Positions 43,263-52,368 of a stretch of DNA of 64,000 nt are shown here, piece by piece. The stretch is taken from assembly GCF_018069875.1 (NCBI RefSeq), contig NZ_JAGQDF010000008.1, positions 62,001 to 126,000 of the forward strand, in the 5' to 3' direction. The first letter of the stretch is position 1; each line of letters begins with the position of its first letter. The DNA is from Ideonella alba (GTDB taxonomy: Bacteria > Pseudomonadota > Gammaproteobacteria > Burkholderiales > Burkholderiaceae_C). The notes under the pieces were generated by a model. That model worked only from the letters and a program-made list of their open reading frames with translations, searched no databases and was not told the origin of the DNA. Position numbers and translations under genes: made by a program.

Positions 43263-44030
43263 TCAACTCCCATCACTGATCGTGGTGCCACCGTCCACCA
43301 CCAGGTTCTGCCCGGTGGTGAAGCCGCCGGCGGCGCTGGCCAGCATCACCACCACGCCGGCGATCTCGTCGGGCTCGCCCACCCGCCGCAGCGGTGTGGC
43401 TTGCAGGCGCCGCTGCATGAAGTCTTCGTCGGCCAGCAACCCTGCCGCCAGCGGCGTGCGGACCAGCCCCGGCGACACCGCATTCACGCGCACGCCGCTG
43501 GGGCCCCACTCCACCGCCAGGTTGCGCGCCAGTTGGGCAATGGCGGCCTTGGATAACCCGTACAGGCCGATCGCGCCGTTGCCCCGCAGCCCGGCGATGC
43601 TGGACATCAACACCACGCTGCCGCGCCCGCGCGCGGCCATCGCCGGGATCAGGCCGCTGCTCAGGCGCGCGGCGGCGCGCAGGTTGATGTCCAGCACCTG
43701 CTGCCAGTCGGTATCGGTGGCCGCGGCCAGCGGCCCGGCCGGCCCCTGGATGCCAGCATTGCAGACCAGCACGTCCACCGCGCCGGCCTGTGCGCACAGC
43801 GCCGTAACCTGGGCCGCATTCGCCAGGTCGGCGGGCAGTGGCACGGCGGTGTGGCCCCGGTCCTGCAGCGCCGCCGCGGCGCGCGCGCAGGCGCCCGCGT
43901 CCCGGTCGGACACCAGCAGGCGCGCGCCATGCGCGGCCAGCGCCTGCGCGATCGCCCAGCCCAGGCCCTGGGTGGCGCCGGTGACCAGCGCGGTCTGTCC
44001 GTGCAGGTCGAAGAGCGTGGCCGGGCTCAT
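43263..44030 (-). CDS. SDR family oxidoreductase of the catabolic cluster
   Basis: 255 residues. Classical SDR with TGATQGLG, NAG at about residue 90 (VCNAGIQGP), active-site Ser in LMSSIAG and Y-x3-K (YGLSK). The C-terminus VVDGGTTISDGS is typical of FabG-like/gluconate 5-dehydrogenase-type members. The start overlaps the cupin stop by 4 bp (ATGA). Within the cluster it probably oxidises an alcohol or cis-diol, or reduces a keto group, of a pathway intermediate. Confidence 0.85.
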   Translation of the reverse strand: MSPATLFDLHGQTALVTGATQGLGWAIAQALAAHGARLLVSDRDAGACARAAAALQDRGHTAVPLPADLANAAQVTALCAQAGAVDVLVCNAGIQGPAGPLAAATDTDWQQVLDINLRAAARLSSGLIPAMAARGRGSVVLMSSIAGLRGNGAIGLYGLSKAAIAQLARNLAVEWGPSGVRVNAVSPGLVRTPLAAGLLADEDFMQRRLQATPLRRVGEPDEIAGVVVMLASAAGGFTTGQNLVVDGGTTISDGS

Positions 44031-44614
44031 GCGGCGCCGTGGGCCGCCAGCGCCGCGGCGATCGCCGGGTCGTAGCGGCCATCCACCAGGATGAACAGCA
44101 TCCGGCAGGGGCGCCCCGAGCGGTTGGCCCAGGCGTGGTTGGTGCCGCGCTGCACCACCACGCTGCCCGGCCTGAGCAGCACCTCGCCCTCGTCCAGCAC
44201 CAGGGTCATCTCGCCGTCGATGACGATGCCGTAGTCCACCGACTCGGTGCGGTGCATCAGCGGGTGCGGCGACTGCGCCTGCACGGTGGAAGCCGCCTCG
44301 TCGCCGATCTGGCTGAAGGCCGCCTTCATGCGCGCCGCGCCCTGGGCCAGGAACTCGGCGGTGTCGGGCGGGATGTCGACGAAGCGCATGCGCGTGCCCA
44401 AAGGTGGCGGCGGCAGCATCAGCGGGCCCAGCGTGGGGTCGGGGCCGTTGTCCACCGGCGCGGGGGTGCCGGCGGTGCTCCAGACCTCGTGGAAGACGGT
44501 GCCGGGGATCGCGGCGATCTCCTCGACCCGGGGCAGCGGTCCGCTCTGGACCACCACGGCCCGGCCGTCGGCCCGGTGGCCGGTGACGACACGGTGGATG
44601 GGGGGAAGGCTCAT
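44027..44614 (-). CDS. cupin domain protein
   Basis: 195 residues. The C-terminal half holds a single cupin barrel: HRTESVDYGIVIDGEMTLVLDEGEVLLRPGSVVVQRGTNHAWANRSGRPCRMLFILVDG, with the metal-binding positions H, E and a later H recognisable. The N-terminal ~70 residues (IHRVVTGHRADGRAVVVQSGPLP) are specific to a subgroup found in aromatic-degradation clusters. It could be a small dioxygenase, an isomerase or a sensor; the sequence does not decide. Overlaps both neighbours by 4 bp. Confidence 0.8.
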   Translation of the reverse strand: MSLPPIHRVVTGHRADGRAVVVQSGPLPRVEEIAAIPGTVFHEVWSTAGTPAPVDNGPDPTLGPLMLPPPPLGTRMRFVDIPPDTAEFLAQGAARMKAAFSQIGDEAASTVQAQSPHPLMHRTESVDYGIVIDGEMTLVLDEGEVLLRPGSVVVQRGTNHAWANRSGRPCRMLFILVDGRYDPAIAAALAAHGAA

Positions 44615-45768
44615 GCTTGTCCTTGTGGTTGACGCGGCGCGGCAGGCGCCGGCAGCCGCAGGAAACTGGCCAGCGCGCAGGCGCCGATGAGCAGCGCGGC
44701 AACGCCCAGCGCGCCATAGCCGAAGCCCTTGACCAGGGTGCCGCCCAGGATCGGCCCGATCGCCGCGCCGGTCATCAGCATCGCCGGCGTGGCGGCCAGC
44801 GCGCGGCCGCTGCGGTCCAGTTGCGCCAGCAGGCCGAAGGCGAAGGTGTGGGTGAAGATCATCACCGCCGCGAACACCGACGCCGCCGCCGCATAGGGCT
44901 CGAAGCGGGCGCTGTTCATGATCACCACCACCAGCAGCGCCTGCAGCACCGGGCCGGCCAGCAGCACGCGGCGTGCGGGCCAGCGGCGCTCCAGTGCGCC
45001 GGCCAGCGCGGCCGGGAACAGGTTGACCACGCCCAGCGCCACCAGCACGCCGGTGATCGCCGCCAGGCCGAAGCCACGCTCGGTGCCCACGCGTTCCAGG
45101 AAGCTGAAGGTCATCGACTGCACCAGGCCCATGCCCGCGATGCCGGCGATGCCGAACCACACCGCCCGCGGCATCGGCGCCGGTGCGGCGTCCTCGTGCG
45201 CCGGGCCCAGCGCGCGGTCCGGCACCGGAAAGGCCAGCAGCGAGACCACCGCCGCCACCGCCATCACGCCGGCAAACACCACGAACAGCACCGGTCCGCC
45301 CAGGCGCTCCACCAGCGGCGGCGTGGCGCCCAGGAAGACCACCGCGAACACGCCCAGCGCCGCCCCCACCCCGGCAAACAGCCGGTGCGGGTGGGCGCTG
45401 CGCGCGATGGTGCCGTGCGTCACGCTGAGCGCCGCACCGGTGGCCATGCCCGCCAGCGCATGGCACAGTGCCAGCGTGCTGAAGGCAGCACTACCCGAGG
45501 CCCACCAGAAGCTGCCGGCGGCCACCGCAAACCCGGCCGTGGCCACCAGGCGCCAGGACACGCGGTGGAACACCGGCGCCAGCGCGCTGCTGGCCACCAC
45601 GGCGCCGGCCAGGAACAGCGTGGCCAGCAGGCCGGCCTGCTGCGGGTCCAGTCCGTAGCGGCCGATCAGCGTGCCCACCCAGACCGGCAGGGCCACCAGG
45701 TCCACCATGCCGGCGCAGTGGGCCACCATCAGCGCGGCCACGCCCGGGATCGACGATGTGCGGGTCAT
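44611..45768 (-). CDS. MFS transporter of the catabolic cluster
   Basis: 385 residues, about 12 helices with a short central loop (RALGPAHEDAAPAPMPRAV). Start MTRTSSIPGVAALMVAHCAGMVDLVALPVWVGTLIG. It is shorter than typical aromatic-acid:H+ symporters (~450 residues) and lacks a clear motif A. It probably imports the substrate or exports an intermediate across the inner membrane. Coupled to the cupin gene by an ATGA overlap and 13 bp after the FAD monooxygenase gene. Confidence 0.8.
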   Translation of the reverse strand: MTRTSSIPGVAALMVAHCAGMVDLVALPVWVGTLIGRYGLDPQQAGLLATLFLAGAVVASSALAPVFHRVSWRLVATAGFAVAAGSFWWASGSAAFSTLALCHALAGMATGAALSVTHGTIARSAHPHRLFAGVGAALGVFAVVFLGATPPLVERLGGPVLFVVFAGVMAVAAVVSLLAFPVPDRALGPAHEDAAPAPMPRAVWFGIAGIAGMGLVQSMTFSFLERVGTERGFGLAAITGVLVALGVVNLFPAALAGALERRWPARRVLLAGPVLQALLVVVIMNSARFEPYAAAASVFAAVMIFTHTFAFGLLAQLDRSGRALAATPAMLMTGAAIGPILGGTLVKGFGYGALGVAALLIGACALASFLRLPAPAAPRQPQGQA

Positions 45769-45781
45769 GCGTCGGCTCCGG

Positions 45782-46912
45782 TCAGATGGGCTGGGCCAGC
45801 GCGGCCATCGACTCGCGCATGATGCGCGCGTGCTCGGCCTTGTCGCCGCCCTCCACCTCGATGCGGCACAGGCGCTCGGAGTTGCGCACCACCATCTCGC
45901 AGCGCGGGAAGCGGCGCGCATGGAAGGCGTCCAGCGCCGGCGGCAGCGTGTCGTGGCGGGCCAGTTCCTCGGCCAGCACGATGCCGCTCTCGATGCCGAT
46001 GCCGGCGCCCGAGGCCAGGTGCGGCGTGGTGGCCGCCACGGTGTCGCCGATCATCACCACGCGGCCGCGGTTCCAGGGCGTGGGCACCAGCAGGTTGGCC
46101 AGCGGGCGGTAGTCGATCGCGGCTTCGGGCAGCAGCGCATGGGGCTGCAGCGACTGCACCAGCGGGTCGGCAAAGGGCTGCATCAGGCCGTGGAACACCG
46201 CCGGCCAGGTGGCGGGATCGATGTGCGCCTTGGTCGGCCGGTCCTCGGTGATGAACATGTACATGTGGCTGGCCGACACCGGGTTCACGCCCAGCTTCAG
46301 GTGCTGCGCGAACCACATGCGCGGGCGCACCACCTCGGCCGGCCGCGGCATCACCGCGCGCCACACGCCCTGGCCAAGGTAGCCCAGCGGCGGCACCTCG
46401 GGAAACAGCAGGCCGCGCAGCCGCGAGTGCACGCCATCGGCGCCCACCACCAGGTCGTAGCGGCCCTGGGTGCCGTCGGTGAAGGCCACGGTCACCGCGT
46501 CGCTGTCCTGCTCGATCGTCGTGAAGCTGCAGCCGGTGCGCACCGCCACGCCGCTGGCGCGGGTGGCGTCGGACAGCAGGCGCGCCAGTGCCGGCCGCAT
46601 GATCGCGCCGCCGCCGCTGACGTCCGAGCCCACCGGCCGGGGCGTGGGCAGCTCGGCCAGCTTCTGACCGGCGGCCGAGTAGAGGTCCAGACCGTCCGAC
46701 ACCCAGCCCTGATCGACAAACCCGGGGTAGACGCCCAGCGTCTGCAGCGCCCGCAGCGTGGCGCCGTTGATCGTGATGCCCGCGCCCAGCGGGCACCAGC
46801 CGGGGTCGATCTCGACCAGGTCCACCGCGATGCCGGCGCGCTGCATCTGGATGGCCGCTGCCATGCCGGAGAAGCCCCCGCCGATCACCAGTACCTTGTT
46901 CACTGCTGCCAT
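45782..46912 (-). CDS. FAD-dependent aromatic-type monooxygenase
   Basis: 376 residues. Class A flavoprotein hydroxylase with all three fingerprints: GGGFSGMAAAIQMQRAGI at the N-terminus, the DG motif VVGADGVHSRLR, and the GD motif MIGDTVAATTPHLASGAGIGIESG. These enzymes use NAD(P)H and O2 to hydroxylate an aromatic or polyketide-like ring. Within the operon it is the likely step that makes a dihydroxylated substrate for the VOC dioxygenase. Located between the Rieske and MFS genes. Confidence 0.88.
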   Translation of the reverse strand: MAAVNKVLVIGGGFSGMAAAIQMQRAGIAVDLVEIDPGWCPLGAGITINGATLRALQTLGVYPGFVDQGWVSDGLDLYSAAGQKLAELPTPRPVGSDVSGGGAIMRPALARLLSDATRASGVAVRTGCSFTTIEQDSDAVTVAFTDGTQGRYDLVVGADGVHSRLRGLLFPEVPPLGYLGQGVWRAVMPRPAEVVRPRMWFAQHLKLGVNPVSASHMYMFITEDRPTKAHIDPATWPAVFHGLMQPFADPLVQSLQPHALLPEAAIDYRPLANLLVPTPWNRGRVVMIGDTVAATTPHLASGAGIGIESGIVLAEELARHDTLPPALDAFHARRFPRCEMVVRNSERLCRIEVEGGDKAEHARIMRESMAALAQPI

Positions 46913-46931
46913 GTCTCGTCCTTGTGGTGTG

Positions 46932-47303
46932 TCAGTGCGCGCGCAGCCAGACGCTGCCGTCGCTGCGGATGTCCATCTCGATCGCGCTGAGCGCCTGCCC
47001 CAGGCAGGGCCCTTGCACGCAGCGCCCGGTGGCCGGCTCGAACTGCGCGCCGTGCGCCGAGCAGACGATGTGGGTGCCGGCCGCGTTGGTGTAGGCGTCC
47101 TTGCGCCAGGCCATGGGTGCGCCGTCGATGTGCGGGCAGGCGTTGCGCCAGGCATGCAGGCGGCCAGCGTGGCGCACCACGAAGACGCTGTCCTGCCCGG
47201 TCTGGCACGGGTCGAAGCCGCGCGCGCGGCCTTCGGGGATGGCTGCCAGCTCGTCCGCCTGGCACAGCCACAGCGGGCCAGCGGCGATCGTGGCATCAGG
47301 CAT
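46932..47303 (-). CDS. Rieske-type [2Fe-2S] ferredoxin
   Basis: 123 residues. Cluster ligands C-x-H in ACPHIDG and C-x2-H in VCSAHGAQF, with 16-20 residues between, as in Rieske ferredoxins. The C-terminal part has ATGRCVQGPCLGQAL. No catalytic oxygenase domain is attached and no Rieske oxygenase alpha subunit is in the operon, so it is either an electron carrier or a maintenance ferredoxin for the extradiol dioxygenase. Its start overlaps the dioxygenase stop by 8 bp. Confidence 0.88.
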   Translation of the reverse strand: MPDATIAAGPLWLCQADELAAIPEGRARGFDPCQTGQDSVFVVRHAGRLHAWRNACPHIDGAPMAWRKDAYTNAAGTHIVCSAHGAQFEPATGRCVQGPCLGQALSAIEMDIRSDGSVWLRAH

Positions 47304-48237
47304 AGTCGCCCCTCTCCGACGTGTCCGGCCCCGGCGCCCACTTGCGGCGGTAGCCCAGCAGGAAGGCCTGCGAGCTGTCGGCACTCAGCTCGGCCTGGCG
47401 CGGCTGCCAGCTGGCGTCGTGCAGGTCCATGTCGGCGTCCATCTCCATGTGGCAGCCGAAGGGGCTGTTGAAGTACCAGAACCAGTTCGAGCCCAGCTGG
47501 TGCCGCCCCGGGCCCCAGAAGGGCTGGTAGCCCTTCTCGATGAAGCGGTAGCCGTTCTGCATCACCTCGGTCGGGCCGCTGAAGTGGAAGGTGAAGTGCT
47601 CCACCCCCTTCATGAAGGCCGGCGCCTGGATCAGGAAATGCGTGTGGTGGTCCAGCGTGCCCGCGGGTTGCAGGAAGGGCCCCACGCCGACGAAGCGGTC
47701 GGTGCAGCGGAAGCCCAGCCGCTGCACATAGAAGGCCTCGGCCCGCGCCGCATCGGGCACGAAATAGACGATGTGCGACAGCGTGCGCGGACGGATCTGC
47801 GGCGCCTGGGCCTGCACGCCCAGCGTGTTGACGGCGCGCTGGATCGGCGCGCCCGGCGCGTTGGCGAATTCGCCCAGCGTGGCCACCGGCCGGCGCACCG
47901 ACACCTGAAAGCCCAGCACGAAGCCGTCGTCGTCCACCGACTCGATCGAGCCGTCGGCCAGCCGGCGCACCGCGCGGTCGCGGCCCAGCTCGTTGGCGAT
48001 CGCGTCCAGCGTGGCGGCGTCGGCGACGCCGAAGACCGTCTTGCGCAGCTGGCAGCCCGGGGCGGGGGGCGGGGGCAGCGTGGGGTCGCCGGCCGGGGCG
48101 ATCAGCACCGCGGTGCCGTCCAGCGCCTCGAAGCGGCCAGGGGCGGCCTCGGTCAGGCCGTAGTCCCGCAGGTAGGCGCTGCAGGCGCGGAGGTCGTCGA
48201 CGCCGAAGAGCAGGGCGTCGATGCCGAGGATGTTCAT
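47296..48237 (-). CDS. VOC-family extradiol-type dioxygenase
   Basis: 313 residues, two VOC (glyoxalase-fold) modules. The C-terminal module carries a likely 2-His-1-Glu iron site: H155 (LSHIVYF), H214 (VEHFTFHF) and E265 (GCHMEMDAD). The N-terminal module (MNILGIDALLFGVDDLRACSAYL) has no metal site, as in 2,3-dihydroxybiphenyl 1,2-dioxygenase-type enzymes. It probably cleaves a catechol-like ring produced by the FAD monooxygenase. The hydrolase gene upstream and the Rieske gene downstream support a meta-cleavage-like route. Confidence 0.82.
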   Translation of the reverse strand: MNILGIDALLFGVDDLRACSAYLRDYGLTEAAPGRFEALDGTAVLIAPAGDPTLPPPPAPGCQLRKTVFGVADAATLDAIANELGRDRAVRRLADGSIESVDDDGFVLGFQVSVRRPVATLGEFANAPGAPIQRAVNTLGVQAQAPQIRPRTLSHIVYFVPDAARAEAFYVQRLGFRCTDRFVGVGPFLQPAGTLDHHTHFLIQAPAFMKGVEHFTFHFSGPTEVMQNGYRFIEKGYQPFWGPGRHQLGSNWFWYFNSPFGCHMEMDADMDLHDASWQPRQAELSADSSQAFLLGYRRKWAPGPDTSERGDYA

Positions 48238-48278
48238 GGTGGGGTCCTGTGTCAGCGGAAGGGGTGTCGAGGCGGCGC

Positions 48279-49436
48279 TCAGGCGAGGCGCCCGCCCAGG
48301 GTCTCGGCCACCCAGTCGGCGATGTAGTGGCCGGCGTTGATCGAGTTGTCGAAGCTGGAGTGCTGCACGCCGCCTTCACGCTCGGTGAAGACCTTGAGTT
48401 CGCGCTTCGGGCTGTTCACCAGCTGCTCGTAGGTGCGCTCGGCCCACTTCAGCGGGATCTGAGAGTCCTGCTGGCCGTGGGTGACCAGGAAGGGCACGCG
48501 GATGCGCTCGACCACGCCGTCCAGGTGCACGTTCTCGGCGATGCGCATGAAGTCGGCGATGTCCTTCGCGCCCCACACCCAGCACACATGGGCCCAGTAG
48601 TGCGGCACCGGCAGGTTGCCTTCGCGCGCCAGACGGCGCTTCTGCACGTCGCGCCAGTCGTGGTTGGCGCCCCAGACCACGCCGCAGGCGAAACGCGGCT
48701 CGAAGGCCACCGCGCGCGGGCAGTAGTAGCCGCCCAGCGACACGCCCTCCAGGCCGATGCGCTGCGCATCGACCTCCGGCCGCGTCTGCAGCCAGTCGAC
48801 CACGCGGCTGGCCCAGTGCTCGCTGTCATGGCGGGCGGTCAGGCCCTGCAGGCGCAGCGCCTCGCCGGTGCCGGGCTGGTCGACGACCAATGAGGCCACA
48901 CCGCGCTTGGCCAGCCAGGCCGGCAGGCCCACGCGCTGCTTCATCTCCTTGGTCGAGTCCAGGCCGTTGACCTGCACCAGCAGCGGCGCCGGGCCGCTCA
49001 CGCCCTCGGCCGGCACATACAGCGCCGCCAGGTGCGTGCCCTCGTAGGGGATCTCGACGCGCTGCACGCGCTCACCCGACAGGCGCGCGCCCTCGGCGAA
49101 CAGGTCCAGGTGGCGGCGGTACAGGTCCAGCCGGCCGGGGGCGTCATGGGCCTGCAGGCGCTCGGCGGTGATCAGGTAGCTGGCCGCGCGGCTGATCTTC
49201 TCGCCGGCCGAGAGCAGACGGCCGCGCGCCTGGTCCTCGTCGGCCAGTTCGCACAGGCGGTCGGCCATGCGCACCCAGGTCTCGCGAAAGGCCTGCGTGC
49301 CGGCGGCATCCGGGGCCTTGGCGGCTTCCTGCAGCGGGGCGCACATGGCCTCGATCTCGCCGATGCGCGCGCCCATCTCGATCGCCAGATCGACCGACAG
49401 GTTCCAGACGTAGTTGGTGGGGAAGTACTTGAACAT
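48279..49436 (-). CDS. alpha/beta hydrolase of the 2,6-dihydropseudooxynicotine hydrolase type
   Basis: 385 residues. An N-terminal helical cap (1-120) precedes the hydrolase core with catalytic triad S233 (EGVSLGGYY), D324 (THGQQDSQIP) and H359 (GGVQHSSF). The cap and the WGAKDIADFM, HDWRDVQKRR segments resemble DHPON hydrolase, which cleaves a carbon-carbon bond, and the related FrsA-like group. In this operon a C-C hydrolase after ring cleavage would be logical. The exact substrate is unknown. Confidence 0.85.
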   Translation of the reverse strand: MFKYFPTNYVWNLSVDLAIEMGARIGEIEAMCAPLQEAAKAPDAAGTQAFRETWVRMADRLCELADEDQARGRLLSAGEKISRAASYLITAERLQAHDAPGRLDLYRRHLDLFAEGARLSGERVQRVEIPYEGTHLAALYVPAEGVSGPAPLLVQVNGLDSTKEMKQRVGLPAWLAKRGVASLVVDQPGTGEALRLQGLTARHDSEHWASRVVDWLQTRPEVDAQRIGLEGVSLGGYYCPRAVAFEPRFACGVVWGANHDWRDVQKRRLAREGNLPVPHYWAHVCWVWGAKDIADFMRIAENVHLDGVVERIRVPFLVTHGQQDSQIPLKWAERTYEQLVNSPKRELKVFTEREGGVQHSSFDNSINAGHYIADWVAETLGGRLA

Positions 49437-49447
49437 GGTGAGGGTGT

Positions 49448-49939
49448 TCAGGACGGTTGGGCGGGCTTGGCGGCGCGCGGGCCGATGCCCAGCGTGCCGA
49501 AGAAGACCGCGGTGGCCTCGTCTGAGAAATCGGGCACGAAGCGGAAGGCGCGGATCAGGCCGCCCTGGGCGCGCACGATGTCGCGGCCGACGATGCGCTC
49601 CACGCCGGCCTGCGTGTACAGCGGGCTGCGCACCTCCACGGTCACGCTGACGGTGTCGCCCTCGGTCTGCCGGCGCAGCACGCTCAGGCGCGCCTTTGGC
49701 CGCACCACCGTGGCCTCGATGTAGTGGGCCAGGCAGTCGGGGTGGCTCATCTCGGGGCGGCAGCCCACGAAGTCCGAGCGCTCGACATCGGGCGCGATCA
49801 GTGCGCGCACCGCGGCCATGTCGCCGGCATGGACCGCGGCCACGTAGCGGTCGAACACCGCGTCGGGGCCATCGGCGGCGTGCGCGGTCGGCCCGAGGGC
49901 CACCAGGGCGAATGCGCCCAGCAGGGAGAGTCTGTTCAT
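49448..49939 (-). CDS. exported SnoaL/NTF2-like protein
   Basis: 163 residues with a signal peptide (MNRLSLLGAFALVALGPTAHA). The mature part has an NTF2-like pattern: DAVFDRYVAAVHAGDMAAVRALIAPDVERSDFVGCRPEM then strands TVSVTVEVRSPLYTQAG and RDIVRAQGGLIRAFRFVPDF. A cysteine pair (GCRPEMSHPDC) may form a disulfide in the periplasm. The start shares one base with the stop of the RND gene (TGATG), so it is coupled to the transporter and may bind the same hydrophobic ligand. Confidence 0.75.
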   Translation of the reverse strand: MNRLSLLGAFALVALGPTAHAADGPDAVFDRYVAAVHAGDMAAVRALIAPDVERSDFVGCRPEMSHPDCLAHYIEATVVRPKARLSVLRRQTEGDTVSVTVEVRSPLYTQAGVERIVGRDIVRAQGGLIRAFRFVPDFSDEATAVFFGTLGIGPRAAKPAQPS

Positions 49940-52368
49940 CAGGCGTGTGTCGCGCGCAGGCGACCCATGAAGGCGGCCGAATCCTCGGCCGGGTGGGCCT
50001 GCCGTTTCAGCAGGAAATGACCCAGGGCGGGCACCAGCACCAGCGCGCCCAGCATGTTCCACAGGAACATGAAGGCCAGCAGCAGGCCCATGTCGGCCTG
50101 GAACTTGATGGGGCTGAGCACCCAGGTGACCACGCCCACGGCCAGCGTCACGCCGGTGAGCATCACCACCTTGCCGGTGAACAGCAGCGCGCGGTAGTAG
50201 CTCTCCGACAGGCTCTTGCCCTCGCGCAGTTGCGCCAGCGTGACCGACAGCACGTACAGCGCATAGTCCACGCCGATGCCCACGCCCAGCGCGATCACCG
50301 GCAGCGTGGCCACCTTCACGCCCATGCCCAGCGCCACCATCAGCGCCTCGGCCAGGAAGGAGGTCAGCACCAGCGGCAGCACCGCCACCACCACCGCCCG
50401 CCACGAGCGGAAGGTGACGAAGCACAGCCCCACCACCGCACCGTAGACCAGCAGCAGCATCAGCCGCCAGGCGTCCTTGACGACGATGTTGGTGGCCGCC
50501 TCGATGCCCGCCGAGCCGGCGGCCAGCAGGAACTGCGCGTCCGGGCTGTCGTTGGCCTGCGCGAAGGCCTGCACATGGGCCACCACGCGCGAAAGCGTGT
50601 CGGCCTTGTGGTCACGCAGGTAGACGTAGACCGTCAGCAGGCCGCAGGCGTCGTTGTACAGGCCGCGCGGCGCCCCGGCGGTGACAGTGTTGAGCATGTC
50701 CTGGTTGGGCAGGAACTCGTACCAGCGCGGCTGGCCCTCGTTCAGGCCCGACAGCACGCGGCGGTTCAGCAGCGCCAGGGTGTTGGTCGACTCCACACCG
50801 TCCAGCTGCCGCAGCTGCCACTCCAGTGCGTCGATCTTGTTGAGCGTGTCGAGCTTCGAGCACTGGCCGTCGGCCGTGCGCACCAGCACCGCCAGCACGT
50901 CACTCGACGCGCCATAGGCCTGGTTCATGAAGGCCACGTCGCGGTTGTAGCGGCTGTCGGCGCGCAGCTCGGGCGCGCCCGGGTCCAGGTCGCCGATCTG
51001 CAGCCGGGTGCTGGCCGCATAGCCGGCCAGGCCCAGCAGCAGCGCCAGCCCCACCGCGATGGCCGCCCAGCGACGCTGGGTGAAGCGGTCCAGGAAGGCC
51101 CACAGCGGGTGCTTGCGCGCGCCCGCGGCGTCGGCCTGCTCGGCGCGCAGGCTGCGCTCGGCGGCGGCCTGGCTGACGCCGGTGTAGCTCAGCAGGATGG
51201 GCAGCAGGATCAGGTTGGTGAAGATCAGCACGCCCACGCCGATCGACGCCGCCACCGCCAGCTCGCGGATCACCTGGATGTCGATCACCAGCAGCACCGC
51301 AAAGCCCACCGCATCGGCCAGCAGCGCGGTCAGGCCGGCCAGGAACAGGCGCCGGAAGGTGAAGCGCGCGGCCACCAGCTTGTGCATGCCGCGGCCCACG
51401 TCCTGCATGATGCCGTTCATCTTCTGCGCGCCGTGGCTCATGCCGATCGCAAACACCAGGAAGGGCACCAGGATCGAGTACGGGTCCAGCGCATAGCCCA
51501 GCGTGGGCAGCAGCCCCAGCTGCCACACCACCGCCACCAGCGAGGCCAGCACCACCAGCAGCGTGGAGCGCGCGCAGCGCGTGTACCAGAACACCATGGC
51601 CGCGGCGATCAGCACCGCCACGCCAAAGAACACCAGCACCGCGCGCACGCCGTCGATCAGGTCGCCGACGATCTTGGCGAAGCCGGTGATGTGCAGGCGC
51701 ACGCCCTCGGCCTCGTACTTCAGGCGCAGTGCCTCCAGCCGCGCGGACAGCTGCGCGTAGTCCAGCGCCTGGCCCTGCGCGTCCTTGGCCAGCAGCGGCA
51801 CGACGATCACGCTGGAGCGCAGGTCGCGCGCCACCAGCTGGCCGATCTCGCCGGAGCGGGCGATGTTGGCGCCCAGCTGCTGCAGGCTGGCGGGCGAGCC
51901 GTCGTAGCCGTCGGGAATCACCGGGCCGCCTTCCAGGCCGTCCTCGGTCACGCCCACCCAGCGGGTGGACGGCGTCCACAGCGACTTCATCCGCGCCCGG
52001 TCCACGCCGGGCATCAGGAACACCTCGTCCGACAGGCGGCGCAGCGTGTCCAGGTAGCGGGCGTCGTAGATCGTGTCCTGGGTGCTGGCCACGCCGATGC
52101 GCACCGCATTGCCCAGGCCGCTGAGCTCGCCCTGGTACTGCAGGAAGTTCTGGATGAACGGGTGGCTGGCGGGGATGGTCTTCTCGAAGCTGGCCTGCAG
52201 CTGCAGCTGGGTGGCCTGCCAGCCCAGCAGGCCGGTCAGCAGCACGCACAGCAGCACGATCAGCCGGCGGTTGTTGAACAGCAGGCGCTCGACGAGCGAG
52301 CCCGACTGCGGGTCGAACGCGGCCAGCGACGGCGCGCTGGTCGGGGGGGAGACTGCGGACATGGTCAT
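49939..52368 (-). CDS. RND/MMPL superfamily transporter
   Basis: 809 residues from MTMSAVSPP. Two halves each have one helix, a large periplasmic loop and five further helices, the RND layout. Recognisable segments: FKEKT-like loop QASFEKTIPASHPFIQNF, FLVFAIGMSHGAQKMNGIM, TALLADAVGFAVLLV, and PVIALGVGIGVDYALYVLSVTLAQLREG. No membrane-fusion or TolC-like partner is next to it. With DUF1302, DUF1329 and YCF48-like genes it forms a set seen in hydrophobic-compound catabolic clusters. It probably moves substrate between membranes. ATGA overlap with the YCF48-like gene. Confidence 0.88.
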   Translation of the reverse strand: MTMSAVSPPTSAPSLAAFDPQSGSLVERLLFNNRRLIVLLCVLLTGLLGWQATQLQLQASFEKTIPASHPFIQNFLQYQGELSGLGNAVRIGVASTQDTIYDARYLDTLRRLSDEVFLMPGVDRARMKSLWTPSTRWVGVTEDGLEGGPVIPDGYDGSPASLQQLGANIARSGEIGQLVARDLRSSVIVVPLLAKDAQGQALDYAQLSARLEALRLKYEAEGVRLHITGFAKIVGDLIDGVRAVLVFFGVAVLIAAAMVFWYTRCARSTLLVVLASLVAVVWQLGLLPTLGYALDPYSILVPFLVFAIGMSHGAQKMNGIMQDVGRGMHKLVAARFTFRRLFLAGLTALLADAVGFAVLLVIDIQVIRELAVAASIGVGVLIFTNLILLPILLSYTGVSQAAAERSLRAEQADAAGARKHPLWAFLDRFTQRRWAAIAVGLALLLGLAGYAASTRLQIGDLDPGAPELRADSRYNRDVAFMNQAYGASSDVLAVLVRTADGQCSKLDTLNKIDALEWQLRQLDGVESTNTLALLNRRVLSGLNEGQPRWYEFLPNQDMLNTVTAGAPRGLYNDACGLLTVYVYLRDHKADTLSRVVAHVQAFAQANDSPDAQFLLAAGSAGIEAATNIVVKDAWRLMLLLVYGAVVGLCFVTFRSWRAVVVAVLPLVLTSFLAEALMVALGMGVKVATLPVIALGVGIGVDYALYVLSVTLAQLREGKSLSESYYRALLFTGKVVMLTGVTLAVGVVTWVLSPIKFQADMGLLLAFMFLWNMLGALVLVPALGHFLLKRQAHPAEDSAAFMGRLRATHA

